From Tissierella_A sp964489715 (lineage in GTDB: Bacteria > Bacillota > Clostridia > Tissierellales > Tissierellaceae): a stretch of 24,212 bases of DNA. Of this stretch, positions 1 to 8,410 are shown piece after piece; the stretch's first letter is position 1; each line of letters starts with the position of its first letter. The DNA lies in assembly GCA_964489715.1 (NCBI GenBank), contig CAZBAK010000025.1, positions 1 through 24,212 of the forward strand. The letters run 5' to 3'. Made by a program: the position numbers and the translations under genes. Under the pieces are notes generated by a model, which was not told the DNA's origin, searched no databases, and worked only from the letters and a program-made list of their open reading frames with translations.

Positions 1-606
1 CTTTAAGTCTTATCTTATAATTTTTATCACTTATTTCTTTGTTCATTTTAGCTAGAGTAAACTTTCCAGCTATTCCATCTACTTGTAAAGCTTTTGATTT
101 TTGATATTCCCTTACTAATTGTTTAGTTCTATTATCATAGATGTATCCCAGAGATACATCTGTTGTTTTTCTTGCTCTGAAAAAATCTTTCAAAAGTCTA
201 ATTTGATCTGATGATTTCCTATATCAAAAATTAAACCTCTTGTTTGTATTTTTGTACTAGTAGCTTTAGGAACTGGATTATTTGTACTTGCATTGTCTCC
301 ATCCTTTAAAGCTATTATCATAACAGCTCTAGTATTAGGGCCATAAATTCCATCGTTAGCTAAATTAGAATATTTCTGCTGGAAATTTAATATAGAAGCT
401 CTTGTAGCTGGTCCATAGATTCCATCTGCAACAATATTATAGCCTATTTTTTTAAGTGCAATTTGAACATCTTTAACAGCTTGTCCTTTTTGAAAATAGT
501 TTAAATTTGTATTTGGTAAATCTTGTGCATAAATTTTAATATCTCCTAAAACAAATAGTAAAGATAAGATTGAAAGGAATATGAGGAATTTAAATTTTGT
601 CTTCAT
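1..606 (-). pseudogene. Secreted peptidoglycan-binding-domain protein, frameshifted and cut by window edge
   Basis: The protein begins with a signal peptide (about residues 1-27, MKTKFKFLIF then a hydrophobic run, ending KIYA before QD). A PG_binding_1-type domain follows at about residues 41-97, with the repeated pattern DGIYGPATR and DGIYGPNTR, and then a Ser/Thr/Pro-rich linker. The first frame stops at 190-192. The next minus-strand frame is open from 223 down to the window start and encodes a second PG_binding_1-like unit (QLVREYQKSKALQVDGIAG), so one base appears to be missing between 192 and 223. I chose the ATG at 604-606 because AGGAG lies about 10 nt upstream. A GTG four codons... 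more exactly three codons earlier (613-615) overlaps that site and is less likely. Such proteins usually bind the cell wall non-covalently, often as part of hydrolases; no catalytic domain is visible before the edge. It may be a real pseudogene, a phase-variable gene or a sequencing error. Confidence 0.62.
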
Positions 607-752
607 TATTATCACTCTCCTCTTACTAGTGATATACCCTTATTTAGAACTATAAAAAAATAAAAATAGTTGATAATATAAAATTATTAAAAGGTTGAGA
701 CGCAATAATTAAAAGTAAAGTCTAGATTATTTTAAAATCTATTTTTATTGGA

Positions 753-781
753 TTGACTTTTTCCAAAAGAAAAGTTATAAT
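753..781 (+). promoter_or_regulatory. Sigma-A promoter of cadA
   Basis: A TTGACT -35 (753-758) and a consensus TATAAT -10 (776-781) are separated by exactly 17 nt. Transcription should start near 788, about 56 nt upstream of the cadA ATG and at the left edge of a long inverted repeat. Confidence 0.8.
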
Positions 782-788
782 GAAGCTG

Positions 789-814
789 TACATATGAATA
801 GTTGTTCATATGTA
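789..814 (+). promoter_or_regulatory. ArsR/SmtB-type metalloregulator operator
   Basis: A perfect inverted repeat has 10-bp arms TACATATGAA and TTCATATGTA around a 6-nt centre, TAGTTG. The core ATGAA-N6-TTCAT matches the known operator pattern of the SmtB/CadC/CzrA branch of ArsR repressors. It sits at the predicted transcription start of a metal-exporting ATPase, so a repressor bound here should block the promoter until Zn, Cd or Pb releases it. No ArsR-family gene lies in this window, so the regulator would act from elsewhere. Confidence 0.7.
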
Positions 815-843
815 TACTTATTCTTTAGAAAAGGGGGATATAA

Positions 844-2973
844 ATGAAAGAAATAGTTTTAGAGTTAGAAGGATTGAACTGTGCCAGTTGTGCCGGTAAG
901 ATCGAAGAAAATTCTAATAATTTAAAGGGTGTAGAAAGTGCAAGTCTTGATTTTGTAACTAAGAAACTTAGGATAAAAATAAATAAAACTGATAATAGAA
1001 ATGAAATTATAGATGAAATAAAGACGATAATAAATAAGCTTGAACCAGATGTGATTGTTAAAGATAAATCTAGATCAAATGATAAGAGCCTATTGGAAGA
1101 GAAGGACGAGATAGAAGAAGCAAAAAGAAAAGAAAATATAAATATATCCAAGATAATTTTAAGTGGATTACTATTTATTATTCCATATATACTAAAGCTG
1201 GAAGGAAATTCTAGACTGGTTTTGTTTTTAATAAGTTATCTTATAGTGGGATATAAAGTTATAATAAGAGCTTTTAAGAATATACTAGCTGGAAGCCCTT
1301 TTGATGAAAATTTTCTTATGACCATAGCGACAGTTGGTGCTTTTATAATTGGGGAATATCCAGAGGGAGTAGCAGTTATGTTGTTTTACAATGTAGGTGA
1401 ACTATTCCAAGATAAGGCAGTGAATCATTCTAGAAAATCTATAAAGGCATTAATGGATATAAGACCTGACTCAGCTAATTTAGTAGTTGGAGAAGAAATA
1501 AATATTGTAAATCCAGAAGAGGTAAAAGTAGGAGACTATTTGATTATAAAACCAGGAGAGAGGGTTCCACTGGATGGGGTAGTAGTAGAAGGTGAATCCA
1601 CATTAGATACTTCAAATATAACTGGTGAGTCAGTACCTAGAAAGATAAAGGTTGGAGAAGATATAATATCAGGTGTTGTAAATAATCATGGACTACTAAA
1701 GGTAGAAGTAAGCAAAGAGTTTGGAGAGTCAACTATTTCAAAGATCTTAGATTTAGTTGAAAATGCTTCTAGTAAAAAAGCTAAAACAGAAAACTTTATT
1801 ACTAAATTTGCAAGATACTATACTCCGGCAGTAGTATTTATAGCCCTTGCCATAGGACTTATACCAACTATATTGGGACTTGGTGATCCAAGAGAATCAG
1901 CATATAGAGCATTTGTATTCTTAGTTATATCATGTCCTTGTGCACTTGTAATAAGTATACCTTTAGGATTTTTTGGAGGTATTGGGGCAGCTTCAAAGCA
2001 AGGTATATTGGTAAAGGGTGGTAACTACCTAGAAGCTTTAGGAGATGTAGATACAATTGTATTTGATAAAACTGGAACTATAACAAAGGGAACTTTTAAA
2101 GTTACAGATATAGCTGCCTATCAAGGTTATTCAAAAGAGGCAATTCTTGAGATAGCAGCTCTTGGAGAGAGCTACTCCAATCATCCAATCGGAAAATCTA
2201 TAATAGAACACTATAGTGGAGAGATAGATCAAAATAGAATAGAAAATTATAAGGAGCTTTCGGGTAAAGGTATTTCTGTTGATATAGATGGAAAAACTGT
2301 ACTCTTAGGAAATTCTAGACTTTTAGAAGAAGAAAGTATAAAAGTTGTTAGTCAGGATACCATTGGAACAATAGTATATATAGGAAGAAACAGTAAACAT
2401 ATTGGAACTATAATTGTATCTGATGAGTTAAAAGATAATATAAAAGAAGCGCTTATAGAGTTAAAAAACAATAAAGGTATAAAAAGAACTATAATGCTTT
2501 CTGGAGATAATAGTCTTACTGCAAAAAAAGTTGCAGATCTGGCAGGTATAGATGAATCCTTCGGCAATCTTCTACCAGATGATAAGGTAAGATTGCTAGA
2601 AGATATAATGGAAAAAGAAAGAGACAACAAGAAAATAATATTTGTAGGGGACGGAGTAAATGATGCTCCAGTTTTAGCTCGTGCTGATATTGGTATGGCC
2701 ATGGGAGGATTAGGATCAGATGCAGCTATAGAAGCTTCTGATATAGTTATTATGACTGATGAGATATCTAAAATATCCACAGCTATGAAGATTTCTAAAA
2801 AAACTAAAAAGATTGTAACACAGAATATAGTTATAGCCCTAGGATTAAAATTAGTAGTTCTATCCCTAGGAGCTCTAGGACTTGCTACAATGTGGCAGGC
2901 AGTTTTTGCAGATGTGGGAGTAACTATAATAGCAGTACTAAATTCCATAAGGACACTAAAAGTAGAAGAATAA
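844..2973 (+). CDS. cadA: Zn/Cd/Pb-exporting P1B-type ATPase
   Basis: This membrane ATPase (709 aa) pumps divalent soft metals out of the cell. An N-terminal heavy-metal-associated domain carries GLNCASC (Cys13, Cys16). After it come a charged linker and membrane segments from about residue 102, then the actuator loop TGES (260-263). The metal-site CPC motif in SCPCALV (Cys364, Cys366) precedes the phosphorylation motif DKTGT (Asp408), the His-Pro pair of the nucleotide domain (447-448) and the hinge GDGVND (602-607). The last helix has Asp690 in FADVG, and Lys669 lies in the helix before it; this Lys/Asp pair is typical of the P1B-2 Zn/Cd/Pb subgroup rather than the copper pumps. Length is normal for the family. 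The ATG follows GGGGG at a good distance. The gene is a single transcription unit with its own promoter, ArsR-type operator and terminator. Confidence 0.93.
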   Translation: MKEIVLELEGLNCASCAGKIEENSNNLKGVESASLDFVTKKLRIKINKTDNRNEIIDEIKTIINKLEPDVIVKDKSRSNDKSLLEEKDEIEEAKRKENINISKIILSGLLFIIPYILKLEGNSRLVLFLISYLIVGYKVIIRAFKNILAGSPFDENFLMTIATVGAFIIGEYPEGVAVMLFYNVGELFQDKAVNHSRKSIKALMDIRPDSANLVVGEEINIVNPEEVKVGDYLIIKPGERVPLDGVVVEGESTLDTSNITGESVPRKIKVGEDIISGVVNNHGLLKVEVSKEFGESTISKILDLVENASSKKAKTENFITKFARYYTPAVVFIALAIGLIPTILGLGDPRESAYRAFVFLVISCPCALVISIPLGFFGGIGAASKQGILVKGGNYLEALGDVDTIVFDKTGTITKGTFKVTDIAAYQGYSKEAILEIAALGESYSNHPIGKSIIEHYSGEIDQNRIENYKELSGKGISVDIDGKTVLLGNSRLLEEESIKVVSQDTIGTIVYIGRNSKHIGTIIVSDELKDNIKEALIELKNNKGIKRTIMLSGDNSLTAKKVADLAGIDESFGNLLPDDKVRLLEDIMEKERDNKKIIFVGDGVNDAPVLARADIGMAMGGLGSDAAIEASDIVIMTDEISKISTAMKISKKTKKIVTQNIVIALGLKLVVLSLGALGLATMWQAVFADVGVTIIAVLNSIRTLKVEE

Positions 2974-2988
2974 CTTCTACTTTTTTTC
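2958..2988 (+). terminator. Intrinsic terminator of cadA
   Basis: AGTAGAAG (2961-2968) pairs with CTTCTACT (2974-2981) around a 5-nt loop, followed by a run of T. The hairpin begins inside the last codons of cadA and the stop codon lies in the loop. Confidence 0.8.
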
Positions 2989-3039
2989 TTGGTTTATGAT
3001 ACACTATTAGTAGATATTTAATTAGAGGTGGAAAATTTA

Positions 3040-3978
3040 TTGAATGAAAAGACAAGAATACAAAAAAGGGAAAATTATATTTTACTTGCAGAGAAAACTT
3101 ATATGGATAGTGAATTTAAAAGAGCTCTTTCATTTTATGAAAAAGCCCTGGAGTTTTCCATAGGAGAAGAATATCTAGATATTCTTTTTAATATAGCTTT
3201 AATCTATGATGAATTAAAACTTTTCTCTCAAGCTTTAAATACTTACAGAGCTATTTTAAATCTTGATAAAAATAATCCAGGAGCATACTACGGCATTGCT
3301 ATTATAGAAGAAAGATTGGGAAATCTAGATAGGGCTTTAAAATATTTTTTTAAGGCTATAGAAAAAGATCCTAATTATGATAGAGCATACTATTTTGCAG
3401 CAAATATATATGATTTAAAGGGTGAAAAAGAAAAGGCTATAAAATTATACAAAAAAGTTATACTATTAAAGCCTGATGATTTCCATGCATACAATAACTT
3501 AGGTTCACTGTATGAAGAAATGGGAGACTATAAATTGGCTTTTGAAATGCTAGAAAAAAGTATCAATATAAATCCAGAGTTCTACAAGTCTCTCTTTAAC
3601 ATGGGTGTAGTATATAAGAGATTAAAACAAAATTCTAAAGCTTTAGAATATTACTATAAAGCTTTGGACTACAATAAAAGATATCATTATATTTATTTAA
3701 ATATATCCGCAATTTATATTGAAAACAAAGACTATGAGAAATGTATAGATCTTTTAAGTGAAGGTATAGAGTATAATCCTTCTAAAGAAGATTTATATTA
3801 CAATAGAGCTTGCTGTTATGCTATACTAGATAATCATAATGAGGCTATAAAGGATATTAGAAAAGCGCTCATACTAAATCCTTCTATAAAGGAGTATATA
3901 AAAAAAGATAAAGATTTTTATAATTTATATAATAATAAGGATTTTAAAAAGATAATAAGGGAAATTGATTTAATTTAA
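3040..3978 (+). CDS. Tetratricopeptide-repeat protein
   Basis: About 312 aa, almost entirely TPR helices. Repeated 34-residue units carry the usual Ala/Gly/Tyr/Pro signature, for example AYYGIAIIEERLGNLDRALK, AYNNLGSLYEEMGDYKLA and LFNMGVVYKRLKQNSKA, and I count roughly seven or eight units. There is no signal peptide or membrane helix, so it is expected in the cytosol as a protein-protein scaffold; its partners cannot be read from the sequence. The likely start is the TTG at 3040, because AGAGGTGG (3024-3031) lies 8 nt upstream. A GTG at 3028 is in frame but falls inside that ribosome binding site. It is followed at a 23-nt gap by map and may be co-transcribed with it. Confidence 0.85.
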   Translation: MNEKTRIQKRENYILLAEKTYMDSEFKRALSFYEKALEFSIGEEYLDILFNIALIYDELKLFSQALNTYRAILNLDKNNPGAYYGIAIIEERLGNLDRALKYFFKAIEKDPNYDRAYYFAANIYDLKGEKEKAIKLYKKVILLKPDDFHAYNNLGSLYEEMGDYKLAFEMLEKSININPEFYKSLFNMGVVYKRLKQNSKALEYYYKALDYNKRYHYIYLNISAIYIENKDYEKCIDLLSEGIEYNPSKEDLYYNRACCYAILDNHNEAIKDIRKALILNPSIKEYIKKDKDFYNLYNNKDFKKIIREIDLI

Positions 3979-4001
3979 AAATATATTGAAAGGGAGATAA
4001 G

Positions 4002-4778
4002 ATGATTATTTTAAAGACACCAGAACAAATTGAGAAGATGAAAAAAGCAGGAGAGATTTTAGGTGAAATTCATGAAGAAATAGCTAAGATGATAAGACCA
4101 GGCATAACAACTAAAGAAATTGATAGCTTTGTTGAAGAGTATTTAAAGAAAAAGGGAGCCACAGCGGAGCAAAAAGGATATCAAGGCTATCCCTTTGCAA
4201 CATGCGCATCAATAAATGATGAGATATGTCATGGATTTCCAAGAGATGAAAAACTTAAAGATGGAGATATAGCCACTATAGATATGGTAGTGAATTTAGA
4301 TGGCTGGTTGGCAGACTCAGCTTGGAGCTATGGGGTTGGTGAAATGAGCGAGCAAGGACAGCATCTATTAGATGTGACTAAAAAAGCACTTTACCTAGGA
4401 ATCCAAGAGGCAAAAATAGGTAATAGGCTAGGAGACATTGGTCATGCTATACAAACTTATGTAGAAGGTCAAGGTTATTCTGTAGTAAAAGATTTTGTAG
4501 GACATGGTATAGGTAAAGATATGCATGAAGAGCCACAGGTACCACACTATGGAACTAAGGGAAGAGGACAAAGATTATTAGAAGGAATGGTAATTACCAT
4601 AGAGCCTATGGTAAATGTAGGTGACTATAAGATGGAGATAACAGAAAATGATTGGACTGCAAAAACTCGAGATAATAGTTTATCAGCTCAATATGAACAT
4701 ACACTAGCTATAACTAAGGATGGTCCCTTAATACTAACAGAGCAAAACCTAGGTAGGGATAGCTTAAAGGAGGAGTAA
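4002..4778 (+). CDS. map: Methionine aminopeptidase, type I
   Basis: This cytosolic two-metal hydrolase (258 aa) removes the initiator Met from nascent proteins. All metal ligands expected for the family are present: Asp94 (ATIDM), Asp105 (LADS), His168 (VGHGIG), Glu201 (TIEPM) and Glu232 (AQYEHT). The substrate-contacting His77 lies in ICHGFPR. The ATG follows GGGAGATAAG, and length is normal for a type I enzyme. The form with TAKTRDNSLSAQYEHT resembles the streptococcal-type MetAP1. Its neighbours are a TPR protein and a PAQR-like membrane protein, not the adk-infA ribosomal cluster where the canonical map often sits, so it could be a second copy in this genome. Confidence 0.95.
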   Translation: MIILKTPEQIEKMKKAGEILGEIHEEIAKMIRPGITTKEIDSFVEEYLKKKGATAEQKGYQGYPFATCASINDEICHGFPRDEKLKDGDIATIDMVVNLDGWLADSAWSYGVGEMSEQGQHLLDVTKKALYLGIQEAKIGNRLGDIGHAIQTYVEGQGYSVVKDFVGHGIGKDMHEEPQVPHYGTKGRGQRLLEGMVITIEPMVNVGDYKMEITENDWTAKTRDNSLSAQYEHTLAITKDGPLILTEQNLGRDSLKEE

Positions 4779-4780
4779 AA

Positions 4781-5422
4781 TTGCCTAAGAAATATACAAA
4801 GAGAGAAGAAATAATAAATGGTATAACTCATGGAATAGGTGTATTGTTTGGTATAGTAGCCTTAACTGTTCTTTTGATTTATTCAATTAAGAAGGGGGAT
4901 ATTCCTTCTATAGTCTCATTTAGTATTTATGGAGCTTGTATTATATTGATGTTTTTAGCTTCAACACTTTATCATAGTTTTACAAAAGAAAAAATTAAGA
5001 AAATTTTAAGAGTATTTGATCACTCTTCTATATTTTTATTTATTGCTGGAACATACACTCCTATAGTTATATTGACACTAAAGGGATATTTAAGAGTAGG
5101 TATATTAATAGGTATATGGGCTATGGCAATATCTGGAGTAGTTTTCAAGATATTGACTTATGGAAAGTTTGATAAATATAAATTGCTATCTGTCTTTTTA
5201 TATATTGGCATGGGTTGGGTAGCTATAATTCCAATTAAAAAGATAATTGAAGCAACATCTATAAACTTTTTCTACTGGATACTTCTAGGAGGCCTTATAT
5301 ATACTCTTGGAACAATATTTTATAGTATAAAAAAAATACCCTACAATCATGCCATATGGCATTTGTTTGTTCTTGCTGCCAGTGTAACACATTTTGTAGG
5401 CATATTTCTATATTTAACTTAG
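4781..5422 (+). CDS. Hemolysin III / PAQR-family membrane protein
   Basis: 213 aa with about seven transmembrane helices. Family landmarks are visible: an N-terminal ITHGIG, the SxxxH motif (Ser61-His65, STLYH), Asp80-His81 in VFDHSS, and the C-terminal HxxxH (His190, His194 in HAIWH). In PAQR/HlyIII proteins these His and Asp residues form a metal site in the membrane, which suggests a hydrolase-like activity; the bacterial substrate is not settled. The start is TTG, supported by AAAGGAGG (4766-4773) at 7 nt spacing. The site overlaps the end of map and only 2 nt separate the genes, so they are almost certainly translated from one mRNA. Haemolytic activity should not be assumed from the family name. 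Confidence 0.9.
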   Translation: MPKKYTKREEIINGITHGIGVLFGIVALTVLLIYSIKKGDIPSIVSFSIYGACIILMFLASTLYHSFTKEKIKKILRVFDHSSIFLFIAGTYTPIVILTLKGYLRVGILIGIWAMAISGVVFKILTYGKFDKYKLLSVFLYIGMGWVAIIPIKKIIEATSINFFYWILLGGLIYTLGTIFYSIKKIPYNHAIWHLFVLAASVTHFVGIFLYLT

Positions 5423-5426
5423 ATGG

Positions 5427-5454
5427 AAAAGAGACTAGATCTAGTCTCTTTTTT
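5427..5454 (+). terminator. Intrinsic terminator after the TPR-map-hlyIII unit
   Basis: AAAAGAGACTAGAT and its exact reverse complement form a continuous palindrome with AGATCT at the centre, followed by T. The A-rich left flank means it could also work on the other strand. Confidence 0.8.
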
Positions 5455-5522
5455 ATAGATTGAAACAAAAAGAGAAATAGTAGAAAATTGCTTGAGATAA
5501 AAATATAAGTTGAGGAAAAAAT

Positions 5523-6875
5523 ATGGAAAAAGAAAAGAATTTAATAGAAGGTAATATAACAAAAACACTTATAAAACTTGCACTTCCAATAATGGGAACA
5601 TCTTTTATACAAATGGCCTATACTTTGACAGATATAATGTGGCTTGGAAGATTAAGTACAGAGGCGGTTGCAGCTGCTGGAGCAGGTGGATTTTTCCTAT
5701 GGTTTGGAGCAGGACTAGTCCTTATTTCACAAATAGGCATAGGAACTACAGTAGCCCAGTCCTATGGGAGGGGTGAAATAAAAGAAGCTAAGAAATACAT
5801 ATCAAATGGCTTTCAGCTGGATTTTATAATTGGTATTCTTTATGCTAGTTTTTTATATACGCTTAGGAAAGATCTTATTGGTTTTTTTAATATAGATAAT
5901 ATGGAAGTCTATAAGATGGCTGTAGAATATATAGCCATAGTATCTATAGGAATTATATTTCATTTTTTAAATCCTATATTCTCTACTATCTTAAATAGTA
6001 CAGGAAACAGTATAACGCCCTTTAGGGTAAATACCATGGGACTTATATTTAATATAATATTAGATCCCTTGCTTATATTTGGATTTGGTCCTATTGATGG
6101 TTTAGGAATTAAAGGAGCAGCACTTGCTACTATAACATCACAGATGCTGGTAAGTTTAATATTTATAATCATAGGTAAAAGAACTAATAATATTTACTCC
6201 CATATAAAACTACTAAAAAAACCAGAAGCTTTTTATGTAAAGAGAATTGCTAAACTTGGCTTTCCAGCTTTTCTTCAAACTTCTGTACATTCTGTAATAG
6301 GGATGATATTAACTAGGATAGTTGCAGGATTTGGCTCTACAGCTATAGCAGTTCAATCCATAGGTTCTCAGATAGAATCCCTAACATGGATGACAGCAGA
6401 GGGTTTTTCCGCTGCTATGAGTGCATTTGTAGGTCAGAACTATGGGGCAAAGAAGAATAAAAGAATAAAAGAAGGGTATAAGAAAGGTATGCAGATAGTG
6501 GGAAGCATAGGAGCTTTTACTACTATTTTATTTGTTCTCTTTCCACAGGCTCTATTTAGCTTGTTTGTTCCAAATGACCCCTTGGCATTAAAAGAAGGTG
6601 TTATTTATCTTAGGATACTGGGAATAAGCCAATTTTTCACCAGTATAGAAATAGGAACCGCAGGGGCCTTTAATGGATTAGGAAGACCCATTCCCCATTC
6701 AGTAGTAGGAATAAGTTTTAATTGCTTGAGAATACCTATGGCTATTATACTTTCGAGATATACAAGTTTAGGACTTAGTGGGATTTGGTGGAGTATAAGC
6801 ATTTCAAGTATGGCAAAAGGATTGATACTTTCATTTAGTTTTATAAGACTACTCAGAAAGCCAGAATACAATTAA
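5523..6875 (+). CDS. MATE-family multidrug efflux transporter
   Basis: 450 aa and about twelve transmembrane helices arranged as two homologous MatE halves (about residues 15-175 and 240-400). The N-terminal stretch LIEGNITKTLIKLALPIMG and the helix-1 region MAYTLTDIMWLGRLS are characteristic of MATE/NorM-DinF-like exporters. These use a Na+ or H+ gradient to expel cationic, often amphipathic compounds. The second half begins LGFPAFLQTSVHS and includes AAMSAFVGQNYGA. The ATG follows GAGG. It leads an apparent three-gene unit with an mgtC-like gene (18-nt gap) and a cyclophilin gene (38-nt gap). The substrate cannot be read from the sequence. Confidence 0.93.
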   Translation: MEKEKNLIEGNITKTLIKLALPIMGTSFIQMAYTLTDIMWLGRLSTEAVAAAGAGGFFLWFGAGLVLISQIGIGTTVAQSYGRGEIKEAKKYISNGFQLDFIIGILYASFLYTLRKDLIGFFNIDNMEVYKMAVEYIAIVSIGIIFHFLNPIFSTILNSTGNSITPFRVNTMGLIFNIILDPLLIFGFGPIDGLGIKGAALATITSQMLVSLIFIIIGKRTNNIYSHIKLLKKPEAFYVKRIAKLGFPAFLQTSVHSVIGMILTRIVAGFGSTAIAVQSIGSQIESLTWMTAEGFSAAMSAFVGQNYGAKKNKRIKEGYKKGMQIVGSIGAFTTILFVLFPQALFSLFVPNDPLALKEGVIYLRILGISQFFTSIEIGTAGAFNGLGRPIPHSVVGISFNCLRIPMAIILSRYTSLGLSGIWWSISISSMAKGLILSFSFIRLLRKPEYN

Positions 6876-6893
6876 TAAGTAAAGGATGAGTCT

Positions 6894-7583
6894 ATGATTG
6901 AAATCATTAGAAATGAAAACTTTATTGTTATCTTTAAATTGTTTTTATCTGTAGTACTTGGAGGAGCTATTGGCTTTGAAAGAGAGTCCCACAATAGGCC
7001 AGCAGGATTTAGAACCCATATTTTAGTTACTATAGGTTCAAGCCTTTTGATGATACTATCTATGAATATGGGAGAAGGGTCAGATCCATCAAGAATAGCG
7101 GCGCAAGTAGTAAGTGGTATTGGTTTTTTAGGAGCTGGTACCATACTTAGAACAGGCAATAATATAGAAGGACTTACAACAGCAGCAAGTCTATGGGTCT
7201 GCTCAGCCATAGGGCTTAGTATAGGAAGTGGATTTTATTTAGGAGCTATAGCAGTAACAGTTATAGTTTGGTTTTCTCTAGAGCAAATTTCAAATTTTGA
7301 AAGATTTGTTAATAAGAAAAACTATAGGACTATAAGAGTATTTAGTAATACTAGACCTGGAATTATAGGTGATATAGGAACTTTGTTGGGTAAGTTTAAT
7401 ATAGTTATAAAAAATATATCCATAAATTCCATAGAGAATGATAATGATAAAATTGGGTTTAAGGATCAGCAGTTAGATGAAGAAATAATATTTATCATAA
7501 AACTTCCTAGCAATATAGAGATAGAAAACTTAATAGAAAACATGTATAATATAAGAGGTGTAGGAAAAATAACTATAGAATAA
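6894..7583 (+). CDS. MgtC/SapB-family membrane protein
   Basis: 229 aa. The N-terminal MgtC/SapB membrane domain has four or five helices and the conserved motifs GGAIGFERE (23-31), PAGFRTH (36-42), GIGFLGAGTI (75-84) and GLTTAASLWV (93-102). A soluble C-terminal domain (about 140-229) looks ACT-like (TRPGIIGDIGTLLGKFNI). Proteins of this family are linked to growth in low magnesium and, in some pathogens, to inhibition of the F-type ATPase; many members in free-living anaerobes have no known role. The ATG follows AAAGGA. It lies between the MATE pump and the cyclophilin gene, and nothing upstream suggests a magnesium-sensing leader. Confidence 0.88.
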   Translation: MIEIIRNENFIVIFKLFLSVVLGGAIGFERESHNRPAGFRTHILVTIGSSLLMILSMNMGEGSDPSRIAAQVVSGIGFLGAGTILRTGNNIEGLTTAASLWVCSAIGLSIGSGFYLGAIAVTVIVWFSLEQISNFERFVNKKNYRTIRVFSNTRPGIIGDIGTLLGKFNIVIKNISINSIENDNDKIGFKDQQLDEEIIFIIKLPSNIEIENLIENMYNIRGVGKITIE

Positions 7584-7621
7584 ATATTATTTAAAAGAAA
7601 ATAAATATAGGGGGAATAAAA

Positions 7622-8227
7622 ATGAGTTTAGAACAACTTAAAGCAGCAGAAGTAGGAGAAGAAATAGCAGTTATAAAGACAAATCATGGGGATATAAAGT
7701 TAAGATTGTTTCAGGAAATTGCACCAAAAACAGTAGAGAATTTTAAGGGTCATGCAAAAAACGGTTATTATGATGGAGTTATCTTTCACAGAGTTATGAA
7801 GGATTTTATGATTCAAGGTGGAGATCCTACAGGAACTGGAATGGGTGGAGAAAGTATTTGGGGGGACTCTTTTGCAGATGAATTTGATAAAGAATACCAT
7901 AATTTCAGAGGCTCACTTTCCATGGCAAATGCAGGTCCTGGAACTAATGGAAGTCAATTCTTTATTGTACAAAAAGATGATGTAGACGATAATTCTATAG
8001 AACAAATGAAAGATGCAGGAGAGGAAAATGGGTTTTCAGATGATGTAGTAAAGGCATATGAAGAACTTGGTGGTACTCCTTGGTTGGACTTTAGACATAC
8101 AGTATTTGGACAAGTTTTTGAAGGCTTAGATGTAGTAGATAAGATTGCCAGTGTTGAAACAGGTGCCAACGATAAACCAGTAGAAGATGTAACTATAGAG
8201 ACTATAGAAATCCTTGAATATAAATAG
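7622..8227 (+). CDS. Cyclophilin-type peptidyl-prolyl cis-trans isomerase
   Basis: 201 aa, no signal peptide, so a cytosolic cyclophilin that speeds X-Pro bond isomerisation in folding proteins. The catalytic set can be matched to human cyclophilin A: Arg57 (FHRV), Phe62, Gln65 (MIQGGD), Phe114 (NGSQFFI), Trp154 and Leu155 (TPWLD), and His159. An acidic insertion of about 30 residues (118-150, with DDVDDNS and AGEENGFSDD) lies before the tryptophan. The ATG has a GGGGG ribosome binding site. It is the last gene before a terminator and the probable third gene of the MATE-mgtC unit. Confidence 0.94.
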   Translation: MSLEQLKAAEVGEEIAVIKTNHGDIKLRLFQEIAPKTVENFKGHAKNGYYDGVIFHRVMKDFMIQGGDPTGTGMGGESIWGDSFADEFDKEYHNFRGSLSMANAGPGTNGSQFFIVQKDDVDDNSIEQMKDAGEENGFSDDVVKAYEELGGTPWLDFRHTVFGQVFEGLDVVDKIASVETGANDKPVEDVTIETIEILEYK

Positions 8228-8254
8228 ATAAAAAATAAAAAATAAAAAAGAATC

Positions 8255-8297
8255 TAAGAGACTTCTAATTAGATAAGATCTGATTGGGAGTCTTTTA
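8255..8297 (+). terminator. Intrinsic terminator after the cyclophilin gene
   Basis: A 14-bp stem (8259-8272 with 8280-8293), including three G-U pairs, has a 7-nt loop ATAAGAT and is followed by TTTTAT. Confidence 0.72.
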
Positions 8298-8348
8298 TAG
8301 TTAAAATATATCTTTTAGAGATGGAACTAGAGATTTATAAGATATAAA

Positions 8349-8377
8349 TTCAAAAAAGGCTAAAAGAATGATATAAT
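8349..8377 (+). promoter_or_regulatory. Probable promoter of tdk
   Basis: TATAAT (8372-8377) is preceded by TGA, making an extended -10 (TGnTATAAT). A weak -35, TTCAAA, lies 17 nt upstream at 8349-8354. The position just after a terminator and 34 nt before the tdk ATG fits. Confidence 0.6.
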
Positions 8378-8410
8378 AAAAAGACAAGCAATAATTAAGG
8401 AGGAAATTTA

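Noticed and set aside
2352..2948. 198-codon open frame on the minus strand
   Set aside because: It lies wholly inside cadA on the opposite strand, has no ribosome binding site and shows no family features; it is a by-product of the cadA codon pattern.
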